From NCBI GenBank assembly GCA_016987375.1, contig PJRA01000524.1, positions 700,184-723,379 of the forward strand: a DNA stretch of 23,196 nucleotides, in the 5' to 3' direction. This DNA is from Brachionus koreanus (lineage: Eukaryota > Rotifera > Eurotatoria > Ploima > Brachionidae). Under the pieces are notes generated by a model that saw nothing but the letters and a program-made list of their open reading frames with translations, did not search any database and had not been told where the DNA came from. This document shows positions 9,977 through 18,625 of this stretch, piece by piece; positions within the stretch are counted from its first letter, which is position 1, and each line of letters begins with the position of its first letter. The position numbers were made by a program, and so were the translations under genes.

Positions 9977-10405
9977 GTTATCGTTTACCTTTGAGTACAC
10001 AGAATTATGAAGTTGGTTTAGAAATAAAAATAGAAAGAACAAAAGATTCTTAAAAATAGAAAATTATGGAATTCGATTCTAATTTGAAGAGTTTTTTTTC
10101 ATTATTTATTGCCAATTTATTTAACCAGTCAACCAAGTGAATTTTTGTATTTTTTTTTATTTTTTTCTAATTATTATTGAAAATTTTCAAGTATTTTATT
10201 TTAATTATGACATTTTGTTAAACTTAAATTTAATCAAATATAAGATTGGTTTAATTTAAAAGCTAACCATATCAATTATTTTTAAAATAAATTGTCGCTT
10301 TTTTATTTCGGACATAGCAAAACTAACAAAAAAAACTGCAAAAATTTAAAGTTGATTAAATGAAATAAATGCATATATTGCTTTGCAGACTTAGAGAGTT
10401 TTTAA
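9977..10405. other. intergenic, upstream of the VWA7-like gene
   Basis: AT-rich. The reverse strand from 10066 to 9977 is an open, hydrophobic-coding stretch joined to the gene but lacks ATG. A donor-like AAAG/GTAAAC lies in it, just upstream of the chosen start. A short minus-strand ATG (near 10099) opens only eight codons. Confidence 0.4.
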
Positions 10406-10620
10406 CACTCAAAAACCGGAGGGGTCTCTTGAACCCCTTTTGTTTCTTCCTTGTTTTTTGCTTTTTATTCAATAAATTTAATCAATTTTTATAATTTTTT
10501 TTTATTTTGAATCAATAAAATTATTTAATTTTATAATATAAAATACGTTTATTTTCATTGAAAAAAAGTATAAAAAAGATTCAAATAAATTTTTCAAAAA
10601 ATTCATCTGGTCTTCGAGTG
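10406..10620. mobile_element. decayed 215-bp MITE, TTAA on one side
   Basis: The left end, CACTCAAAAACCGGAGG, pairs with the inverted right end CACTCGAAGACCAGATG, 13 of 17 matching, mostly with transitions. TTAA precedes the left end (10402-10405). The right flank is TTTT, so the duplication is degraded or the right end is misplaced. A GC-rich stem-loop, GGGGTCTCTTGAACCCC, sits just inside the left end. This is the same arrangement as the orphan end at 7628. Length is within 2 bp of the MITE at 2238-2454. Confidence 0.5.
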
Positions 10621-11347
10621 TTTTATTTTTATTATATATAAATCAGTGACTTTTATAAAAATAATAAAACAATTAGTTATTTTATGAAAATTCAATAGAT
10701 AAAACTGATTTTATAGCCAATTTAGAAAAAATGCTTAAAAGCAGAAAAGCAAAAATCTAATAGCTTAAGACTTAAAAAAATATTAACATTTTTTTTTAAA
10801 AAATATCAAGTCAAATTAAGCAAAAAAAGCATCCTTTTTCATTTCAACAAAACATCAAAACGGATAAAAAACCGACATCTTATGATTATCAACATTGTAT
10901 TCATAGATGGAACAGATGTTGATTTTGGATCCTGCTAAAAATAAAAATATTCAAGTCGCACCCCAGCATTAATTTTGGTCATTTAATCTATTCGATTTTT
11001 TCTTCATATTTATCTAAAAAAAAAGAAAAACCTTGCGTTAAGTTCATTATAATTTTTCACAAAATAATTATTTCATTTTTTTAAATTTTATTCACTGTTT
11101 AAGAAGCTATATTTTTATTTTTATGTTTCAAAAACACAGTTTACAAAAATAAAAAGTAATTTGTATTCTTTTTGTATTATAAATGGGAAAAATTTTTTGT
11201 CAGCCAAAAATAAGATTATCACAACCAAAAAATAGATTTTCACATTCAAAAAAAATCCGAACAAAACTATTCAATTCTTTTTTATTTATTAAATAGAAAA
11301 GAATACATCACACAAAATTTTTCTCATTGCAAATAAAAATATCTAGA
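10621..11347. other. intergenic, one possible exon-like patch
   Basis: Mostly AT-rich. Around 10860-10945 the composition rises. The minus strand has TTTTATTTTTAG followed by QDPKSTSVPSMNTM, exon-like but with no partner exon. The plus strand has an 18-codon frame, MIINIVFIDGTDVDFGSC. An 8-bp inverted repeat, ATCAACAT/ATGTTGAT, flanks this patch. No function can be assigned. Confidence 0.3.
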
Positions 11348-11790
11348 CTAGATTTTTATATTTTTTTGAATTTTTAGGCGGCTTCTTTTTGGCTTCTCCT
11401 GAATATTTTTTTCAACAACTAAAGGCTTTACAACTTTAAAAGACCATAATCCCTTCCTTTTTTCCTTGAATATTGGAAAAACTACTATTATCAAAATTAG
11501 AAACACTAAAAAATATTTTTAATTTTTAAAAATAAAATTTGAAGAAACGATGAACTCAAATGAAAATTTAAAAAACAGTAATAAAAAACAAGGACAGGAA
11601 TGCCTCGTTTACGAAAATTTTCACCTGGCATTTATTTTATGTAATGTATTTATAATATTCTCATCTTTTTTACATACAGGTCTTTTTTGCACTTATTGAT
11701 TTGGTCATTGGTTCAACAAGAATATTGCTGTTCCTTAAAATGTGATTCAAATTCTTTTCTTCCAAGAGATGCTAAAATTTTCACAAAATA
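11348..11790 (-). other. ambiguous minus-strand exons, possibly transposon-derived
   Basis: Three exon-like stretches read on the minus strand. (1) Roughly 11775-11680, after an acceptor GAAAATTTTAG, encodes HLLEEKNLNHILRNSNILVE and PMTKSISAKKT, then a donor GTATGT. (2) About 11624-11590, after AATGCCAG, encodes ENFRKRGIPVL. (3) 11505-11348, after TATTTTTTAG, encodes a membrane-like FLILIIVVFPIF, then a basic tail ending RLKIQKNIKI and a stop. Joining 1 to 2 is supported because a copy at 14.07-14.17 kb reads LRNSGNLIEPMSKTANGEKT then FEYF without interruption. Joining 2 to 3 has no in-phase consensus donor. Alternatively, ATG at 11631 plus exon 3 would make a 53-residue membrane protein. No family is recognised. 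Confidence 0.3.
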
Positions 11791-12464
11791 AAGGCCAAAG
11801 AGACTGGCCTATTGTTACTTGGCTTCAACTTAGAGAAATCATTTAAATAGTTTTCAGATATTTCATTAAGTTAGTGCTGCATGATCTAAAAGATAAAAAG
11901 CTATGCTAAGCTTTTTCACGCAACTCAATAATTATTTTTTTTTAAATAATTTCACTAATTTTACTATTTTGTAAATAGCGAAGCCATTTTAAAGCTTGAC
12001 TCGATTTAAAATTAGAAATAAGATTTTATTTATGCGATAGGTAAAAATACTCGAAAGCAATTATGCACAAGAAACTTTCATGCCAATTTCTAAACAATTT
12101 TACAATTTTTTAGGGAAAGATAATTTTGTTTCTCAATCTTTTTTTGGTATCAACATCGACTAAGTTTAATTCTAAGAAGTTAATTCAAAATTTATAAATA
12201 TTGCATATTTAGAATAAAAATCTATCAAATTTATCAACAAATTATTCTTAGAATTAATTAATTAAAAATTATTTAGATAAAATAAATAATCAGACTAGGC
12301 TACCTTTTTGTTTTCTAACAATCATTTTATATCGTATTCTTTTTTCTAAAATGGTTTCCAAGAGATACAAAATTTGAAGCAATAAATAATTATCTTTAAT
12401 TAATTTGTCGCAATCATTTTTTTTATAATTTAAAAAAAAAGGTTTTATTTTAGAGTGTTTCATA
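11791..12464. other. intergenic, upstream of AIFM3
   Basis: AT-rich, with no convincing exon. It ends in GGTTTTATTTTAG (12441-12453), a good 3' splice-acceptor-like site whose AG is only 11 nt before the AIFM3 start codon. So the true promoter may lie further upstream, or a spliced leader may be added here. Confidence 0.5.
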
Positions 12465-15400
12465 ATGGCAAACAAATTAGAATTTAAACTATGTAATCAA
12501 GCAGACTTAGCAGACAATTCGATGAAAGAATTTGAAATCGATTTGGACCAAGAGCAAAAAACCAAGGTGTTGTTAATTCGTCAGAAAGACGCTTTTTATT
12601 GCTTAGCACCAAAATGTTCACACTATCAAGTTCCACTTGTAAACGGAGTTCTTCTAAAAGATCGACTCCGTTGCTTCGCTCATGGCGCTTGCTTTAACAT
12701 AAAAACTGGCGATATCGAGGACTATCCGGGCCCTGATTGCATACCAAAATTTGAGGTTTTTCTAAATGAGCAAAATGACGTGTTCATTAGTGCAACTAAA
12801 GAAGAACTTTTGACCAACAGAAGATTAAAGACAGTGAAAAAAGTAGAATTGGCACCTGATGCGCCCAAAGAGCATCCTAAATGCTTAATTATAGGATCCG
12901 GTGCAGCTGGAATTGTGTGTGCAGATTCGCTGAGAGAGGCCGGATTCCAGAATATTGTTGTATTGACAAATGAAAATTGTATGCCTTACGACCGGCCTAA
13001 GCTAAGTAAAGCGCTTAATTTGACTTTGGATGCCATCAAATTAAGAAATCAAGAATATTTTACTCAAAACGGAATAGAATTTAACCTAAATCAAAATGTG
13101 GAAAAAATCGATTTTGATCAAAAAAAGGTTTATTCCTCTTCGGGAAATGTTTTTGACTATGATCGATTAGTAATTGCAACTGGTACGTTTTACTGCTATT
13201 TTTTTTGTCCACCAAGTCTTATTTCTTTTTTTTAATATTTTTTATTAAACTTTTTATTCAGCCCGAGGGGACAAAAACAGGCAAAAAACACTGTTTAAGC
13301 GCTGTTTAAACGTGAGCGTTTAAACGTAATAAAAACAGAGGATAAACGGGAGTAAAACAGCCAGAAAAAAAATTCATTATTTTGGTTTTGTGAAATTTAG
13401 TACAATAGAACAGAACAAAATGTTAAAAATTCTAGTAAGTTTTCTTTTAAAAGTCAAAAGCAAGTTCTGTAAAAGCAACATGGTGCAACATTCAAAGTTG
13501 CATTAACATTTACAATCTGGTGAAGCTCTGCAATTTTAGCACATTTTAAATTTAGTCAAATTTGGCTATAGTGCATTTTGCAGAGACTTGGCACATCATT
13601 ATCAGACTTTGACTTTTTATGCAACTAGGTATGTTTCAGTTTGTTGCACTTACAGAACAAGTTAAAAGCATTCAGAAAAAACCAAATTTCACAAAACCAT
13701 TATTTTTGTTTTAAAAAAAGAATAAAGATAAGAATTTAGATAAATTTAGTCATAAATAGTTAAATTAAAACAAAATTTACCAACAAAAAATTTTTTTTTT
13801 TGTTTATATTTCAAGGTTAATCAACAGGCTAGTGCCCATGTCAATATTGACCGATTAACATCTCATTTATTTAATTTTTTAAAAGTAATCATTACAAATT
13901 TTAAAAAAAAATATTATTTAAAAAAGTTAAAGATTGAAACATTTAAATTAAATTTTTTGAAATTTTTTTCAAAATCTGTAAAAATCAAATTGATATTATT
14001 GAAAATAGATTGCTTGAAAATTGAAAATTTCAACATTGATCTCTTGATCACAAAGCTATTTATCAGTCTTACATAAAAATATTCAAAGGTTTTTTCACCA
14101 TTTGCTGTTTTTGACATTGGTTCTATCAAATTTCCGCTATTCCTTAAATTGTAAATTTCTTGAGTCATTTTTCTTTAATTTCGATCTTAAATTTTCAGGT
14201 GAATTATGGAAAAAAAAAATGGCTTAAAAAAACTCTAAATAAATGAAATATTTTGTTTTGATTATAAAGTATTTTTCGCTCGTTTTTTTGGTTCAAAAAT
14301 CCTCACGTTTTAAACCCAAAAAAACGAAGCGAAAACGCCCATAAACAGCAACCAAACGCCGTTTAAACAGCGTTTAAACAGTATTTTTGCCTGTTTTTGT
14401 CCCCTCGGGAGGTATACTTATATCTAATTAGGGATTAGTTAATTTAATTATTACCAGTCACAATTATACAATTTTGATGAGACCATCTTAATTTTTTTAT
14501 TTCAATGAACGCCTTATAGGCGATGTAAAACAATACCATGCAAAAAATTAACTTTTAGACACTTAAAAACTTTAGCTATGCATTTGTGATGTTGGTTTAG
14601 CTTGATTAGCAATTTAACTTGGTTTCAGGTAAATCAATATTTGGTTGGTCAAAATCGATTATTTTGGTCGACCAATTTTTCATTCTTCAAATTCAATTAT
14701 TTAAAAAAAATTTTGTAATTTTTTTAATTGTGAGTTTAAAATTTAAGAAATCCATAACAAGATTATATTTGTTTTTGATCCTAAACGATTTTTTAAAAAT
14801 AGAAATGTCTAATTTTGAGAATAATAGACAGTCACTTTCAATTTTTTCTTTAAAAAATCATTTTAAAGCTTTAATAAAACAGAAAAATGCATATTTGAAT
14901 TGTTTTCTATTTAGATTTGATCTAATTTAAATTATTATTTAATTATAATTTTTCTTTTTGGGGAGACACAATTAAAAACCAAATATTGGTTAGGCAAATT
15001 TGGCGATTTTTATCGAGAGTTGATTAAACAACATCACTTTTATCCATTAAATTTAAAAGTTAATCAACAGGCTAGTGTCCATGTAAAGAAAGACCGATTA
15101 GCACTTCATATATTTTATATTTATAAAATATTGTGACTTGTGCAAAAGTCAAAAGAAAGTCATTTTAAAGTCTTTTCAAAGTTAAGTCAGTGACTTGACT
15201 TGTTTTGGGAAGTCAATTTTATCATAAACAAGATCTATTTAAAATTATTTCAGAATTATCTGAAAAAATATTTTTACAAGTAACTGTTACCGGCTTGATA
15301 TGAATACAATATATATTATTTTGAAAGTTTTAATAAAGTATAATTTAATTAAACTTTCTAATGTTTTAAGAATTGAATATCTATTTATATCTGAATTCTT

Positions 15401-16988
15401 GGGTTGAAAACACAGGTCTATAGTTTAGTCAATTGTTCTTTAGGTGATGAATGTATTTGTCAATATTTCGAAGGTTCTAGCTTCGAAATGTTGAGCTGTT
15501 AAGCTGTTGACTAAGTGAATTTCAGGCTAGCATTTATAATTAATATTTTAAGGAAAAAAAACGCTTACGATATACTTAACTCAATTTACTTAATTATTTA
15601 GAATAAGGCATTTTATTTGTGGATTATATGGTATTTCTTGTTTTAACACATAATTTGAATTTTTGATTAATAAACAGTTTTGGTTTAATAAGAAAATCAA
15701 AAAATTATTTAAGTATTTGATTTAAAAGTGAGTCAAAAAAATTTGAGTTTTTGGAAATTTTTACTTAAAGCTTTCATTTTATAAATTTTTTTAGAATTAA
15801 ATAAACAAAGAGTTAGAAGTATTTATTTTTACATAAAAAAAGTTTTGGATGCTAAAACTAAAAGTATCCAATGTTAAAAAAAAAATGCAAAATTTTATGA
15901 CTCATACTGATATTTTTTTCCATTCAATAAAATTACCTAATACCTAAATAAAATTATTTTGAAAAAAATTTAAATAAATAAAAGGTTTAAGAGCTAATCC
16001 AATTCCAAAAACAAAGGGTTCTGATTTGAATGGAATATTTAGCTTACGAACATTTGAAGACGCACAAACTATCATTAATTATTTCAACAACTTGAACAGT
16101 CAAAAGCCAAAAGTCATTCTAGTAGGTGGTTCATTTATTTCAATGGAATTAGCTGGATTTTTTTCTGAAAAAGCCCAAGTAACTGTTTTATCGCGATTCA
16201 AGCCATTTGAAAATGTTTTTGGCAAACTGGTTTCTAACAAAGTTCAAAGACTCCATGAAAGCAAAGAAGTCAAATTTGTAATCGGACCAGATTCTGACAT
16301 CTGTGAATATACAGAATCTACTGAACACAACGGTCAAGTTGGTTCGATAAAGCTAAAAAATAATTCCAATTTGGATTGTGATTTATGCATAGTAGCCATC
16401 GGAGGTCAACCAGTCACCGATTTTTTGGTAAACAGTCCAGTAAAGTTGACATTGAATAATTTTGTTTATGTGGATAAGCACATGAAGACAAATGTACCAA
16501 ATGTATATGCTGCTGGTGATATTGCTCATTTTCCAAAAGCTTGTCTATCCGGCATGGAGTTTACATTAAGCAAAAATCCAAAACTGGACCATGTCAATAT
16601 TGGCCATTGGGGTCTTGCTAGTTCACTGGGAAGAACAGCCGCTCTGTCTATCATTTCTGAATATTCTAATGAATACAAAGAAAGAGACTTGTCTCTAAAA
16701 ATAGTGCCATTTTTTTGGAGTAGTCAACTTAACAAAAACATTCGTTTTGCTGGCTACAATTCTAATTTTGAGCTTGTTATTTTTCATGAAGATACAACTA
16801 AACAAAATGAGTTCAAATTTGCGGCATTTTATATTTTATCAAATCGGGTAATTGCTGTATGCACTCTTGATTGGGATCCATTGTGCGCTTTGTTCGCTGA
16901 AGCTATGTACAATAAAATAGAGATTAAACGCGAACACATCGAAAAGAATCCCGTTGAAAATGTTAGAAATTTATTGACAACTATTTGA
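12465..16988 (+). CDS. AIFM3: apoptosis-inducing factor 3-like Rieske/FAD oxidoreductase
   Basis: Two exons, 12465-13182 and 15985-16988, split in phase 1 inside the conserved IATG/LRANPIPK junction, give 573 aa (human AIFM3 605). The N-terminal Rieske [2Fe-2S] domain has ligands Cys51-x-His53 and Cys70-xx-His73 (KCSHYQVPL, CFAHGACF). The FAD-binding Rossmann motif GSGAAG lies at 144-149 and PYDRPKLSK at 174-182. The second, NAD(P)H-binding Rossmann segment reads VGGSFISMELA (286-296), with Ser replacing the usual central Gly. The FAD C-motif NVYAAGDIAHFP follows, then a C-terminal reductase domain with FFWSSQ and RFAGY. It probably moves electrons from NAD(P)H via FAD to the Rieske cluster; family substrates are poorly defined. 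No mitochondrial presequence is evident. The donor is CTG/GTACGT and the acceptor ATAAAAG. The 2802-bp intron is about 50 times longer than the others here and is full of transposon sequence. Confidence 0.94.
13384..13698. mobile_element. nested 315-bp foldback MITE with 8-bp target duplication
   Basis: The ends GGTTTTGTGAAATTT and AAATTTCACAAAACC are perfect 15-bp inverted repeats. ATTATTTT lies directly outside both (13376-13383 and 13699-13706), an 8-bp target duplication. Internal arms also pair imperfectly: GTTCTGTAA-type blocks near 13464 and 13655, and CTCTGCAA...GCAC against GTGC...TTGCAGAG near the centre. The whole element therefore approximates one long hairpin. Eight-bp duplications fit hAT or Merlin families, and a GG-start terminus fits Merlin better (inference). 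There is no coding capacity. Confidence 0.75.
13813..13870 (+). repeat. dispersed direct repeat, copy 1
   Basis: GTTAATCAACAGGCTAGTG, then CCATGT, then GACCGATTA and a CTCAT-type tail. It recurs in the same order and orientation at 15057-15113. This copy is inside the 1148-bp transposon. Confidence 0.8.
14067..14168 (-). pseudogene. exon-like fragment with LRNS-L-I-EPM motif inside transposon
   Basis: The minus strand from the ATG at 14168 reads MTQEIYNLRNSGNLIEPMSK, then TANGEKTFEYFY, and reaches a donor-like TAT/GTAAGA. The peptide is alignable with the minus-strand exons at 11.6-11.75 kb (LRNSNILVEPMTK then KKTCENF). It is therefore probably part of a repeated transposon-encoded or transposon-captured protein. 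The continuing frame to 13914 is AT-rich intron-like sequence. The family is not recognised. A FLYWCH-type transposase leader is one possibility, but the evidence is too thin to name it. Confidence 0.4.
14410..15056. other. AIFM3 intron, middle part
   Basis: AT-rich intronic sequence. It contains a loose stem-loop at about 14649-14682 (TTGGTTGGTCAAAAT facing ATTTTGGTCGACCAA, 11 of 15 pairs). The plus-strand open frame 14619-14930 is low-complexity and not convincing as a gene. Confidence 0.45.
15057..15113 (+). repeat. dispersed direct repeat, copy 2
   Basis: GTTAATCAACAGGCTAGTG, CCATGT, GACCGATTA as in the copy at 13813-13870, with scattered substitutions. It lies outside the 1148-bp transposon, about 650 bp past its right end. 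A third family of repeat has thus also entered this intron. Confidence 0.8.
15127..15222. repeat. degenerate AAGTCA-type short repeats
   Basis: AAGTC or its complement GACTT occurs about eight times in under 100 bp, often 10-14 bp apart (for example AAAAGTCAAAAGAAAGTCA and GTGACTTGACTTG). It looks like a decayed tandem repeat. Confidence 0.5.
15425..15514. repeat. 90-nt hairpin-forming sequence
   Basis: The outer arms TTAGTCAA (15425-15432) and TTGACTAA (15507-15514) are perfect complements. The inner stem CAATATTTCGAAG (15461-15473) pairs with CTTCGAAATGTTG (15481-15493) with one G-U across a 7-nt loop. It is intronic and of unknown function, possibly a foldback remnant. Confidence 0.5.
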
Positions 16989-17253
16989 ATTATTTTTTCA
17001 TTTTAAATTAATTCTAAAAATTAAATTATTTAGTATTTTCATGAACTATTAGAATGTTAGCACTTGAAATACCAGTCAGGTCTTTTTTAGGTAAAAAAAA
17101 TTACAAAATTTTTTTCTAACATTAAGTGTAAAATTAAATAAATTTTAAGAAAATATTTAGATTTAGTTTAAATTTAGATTTTTAATCTTTTTTGATTTTT
17201 TAAAATAAAATAAAAATTCATTTAGATTTTTTTTTATCGAGCCTTAAATTAAA
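16989..17253. other. AIFM3 3' flank
   Basis: AT-rich 3' UTR and intergenic sequence. Several AATAAA-like strings exist, but none can be singled out as the poly(A) signal. Confidence 0.45.
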
Positions 17254-17255
17254 TA

Positions 17256-17814
17256 CCGTAAACCTTTGCCCAGCATACTAGGAATAAACCTGAAATTTAA
17301 CCGGAATTTTATATGGAATAGTTCCCATCGAAACCATGTTAAAGTAATTTTTTTGAATCTTTTGAGAATTCCGGTTAAAATTAAGAAATGTTCTATTAAT
17401 AAAAGCTAAATTTAACTAATGTTCTAATAAATTTCTGACGTTTATTCCAGAATAAAAAAAAAATTAAAAAAATGTAGAATTAAATTCGAATTCGTTTATA
17501 AAATTAAAGATTCTTCCAATTTTTGAGTTTATTCTATGCGTAAAAAATGAAAAAAAATTTCAAAACTGCGTTGAAGCATCTTAAGTTTGATACTTTTCTT
17601 GAATAAAATATTGCATACTTTTATTTTGTTTCTGGGAAAATGATTTTAAGTGAAACTACATCTGAGTCCTTTAAATAGTACTTTTTTTGGTACGGTTTTT
17701 ATTTGAAACACCAACTTCTCTTTGAGCTAGCTCAGGTGTAGTTTCTTCATCACTTAAAATCAATTCCGGTTAAATTTCAGGTTTATTCCTAGTACGCTGG
17801 GCAAAGGTTTACGG
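17256..17814. mobile_element. 559-bp MITE with 53-bp TIRs and TA flanks (Tc1/mariner-like)
   Basis: Left CCGTAAACCTTTGCCCAGC (17256-17274), followed by TACTAGGAATAAACCTGAA and AATTTAACCGGAATT, is repeated inverted at 17762-17814 with a single A/G difference over 53 bp. TA abuts both ends (17254-17255, 17815-17816), consistent with a TA target duplication. A second, inner inverted pair lies at 17641-17666 and 17731-17762, where TGATTTTAAGTGA and AACTACA(T/C)CTGAG face each other. No transposase frame is present, so it is non-autonomous. The near-identical TIRs suggest recent insertion. The superfamily is inferred from TA only. Confidence 0.9.
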
Positions 17815-17816
17815 TA

Positions 17817-18420
17817 TTAGAGGAAAACTAGATTTTTTTTTAATTCCAAAAAGTGACAAAAATTTATTCTAGAGTCAATTTCTTGGATTTAAAAAAAAGT
17901 CTTAACTTTTAAATAATAGAAATTGATTTTAGCTAATTTATTTATTCAAATATAATTTAGGCAAAGCAAAGCCTTGACCGGTTGAAATTGAAACTTAGCC
18001 CTTCTTTTCAGCCACATAATTTTGAATTAAAAATCTTGATTTGAACAAAAATGTTAAATTAGATTGGAGTTAAATTTTGATGTGAATTTGTTAAATAAAG
18101 AAAATGACAAGAAATTTTCTTAAGTCAATGTCTTAAATTCTACTTATTTTTGAGTGAAAAAGTCTTAACTTGTACAAAATAATAGTTGATTTGACTTTTT
18201 ATTAAAAATCCTAAAAAAAAAGAAACATATTTGTGACACAGCATAAAAATATTAGTATTGAATGCTGTCAGTGAGGCCAATTGACAGATTTTTTAAATTT
18301 AATAAAATTTTTTTTTAAATTTTAAATTTTTGATATAAATAAATTCTTAAATCTATCGTATTTTTATATTTGAAAATTTTTTAAATATAATTTTTGTACA
18401 TGACCATCAAAGAATTTATA
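17817..18420. other. intergenic with a diverged direct duplication
   Basis: AT-rich. Segments around 17877-17935 and 18124-18195 share GTCAAT, AAGTCTTAACTT and AATAATAG...TTGATTT in the same order about 260 bp apart, suggesting an old local duplication. A modestly GC-richer patch at 17958-18015 gave no recognisable protein. Confidence 0.4.
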
Positions 18421-18429
18421 ATTGATGAT

Positions 18430-18625
18430 GAATCTTATTTAACTCTTGGTAACACGGCACTGCCAGGGAATGATATTTTTATAACAGTAACGTAAGCAAG
18501 ACGCCAGAGAGTGTAAAGTAATAGTAAGTCAAAAAATTTGAAGAAAAATTTATTTTATTTAATTTTTTTTTAATCTTAAGGAGCATTAGCTCGGTACAGA
18601 ATACAAATAAATAAATAATAACTGC
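18430..18625 (+). repeat. possible LINE 3' end with ATAA tail
   Basis: A relatively GC-rich stretch (GGTAACACGGCACTGCCAGG at about 18450, AGACGCCAGAGAG at about 18500) is followed by GGAGCATTAGCTCGGTACAG. It ends in an AAATAAATAAATAATA tail (18605-18620). Non-LTR elements often finish with a short conserved 3' UTR and a tandem A-rich microsatellite. There is no coding frame, so identity is tentative. Confidence 0.35.

Larger units (their letters stand above)
13262..14409. mobile_element. 1148-bp DNA transposon with ~50-bp GC-rich TIRs, in AIFM3 intron
   Basis: The left end begins CCCGAGGGGACAAAAACAGG, and the right end is its inverted copy. The match continues through CAAAAA, ACTGTTTAA, CGCTGTTTAAACG for about 50 bp with few differences (one 1-bp indel and a G/A change). 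Further in, GTTTAAAC-type motifs recur on both sides, like transposase-binding subterminal repeats. Flanks share only AG on both sides, so the target duplication is 2 bp or undetectable. I cannot assign a superfamily. The interior holds a nested foldback element (13384-13698), half of a dispersed direct repeat, and minus-strand coding fragments. No intact transposase is present. Confidence 0.85.

Noticed and set aside
7628..10985. One large transposon bounded by ATGCTGGGGT (7638) and its inverse ACCCCAGCAT (about 10961)
   Set aside because: Only about 10 bp match, terminal sequences differ, and the span would enclose the VWA7-like gene and a separate MITE.
13262..14409. piggyBac assignment for the CCCGAGGGG element
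   Set aside because: Ends start with CCC but there is no TTAA at either flank.
14619..14930. Plus-strand ORF in the AIFM3 intron
   Set aside because: Low-complexity F/I/K/N-rich translation of AT-rich DNA with no family features.
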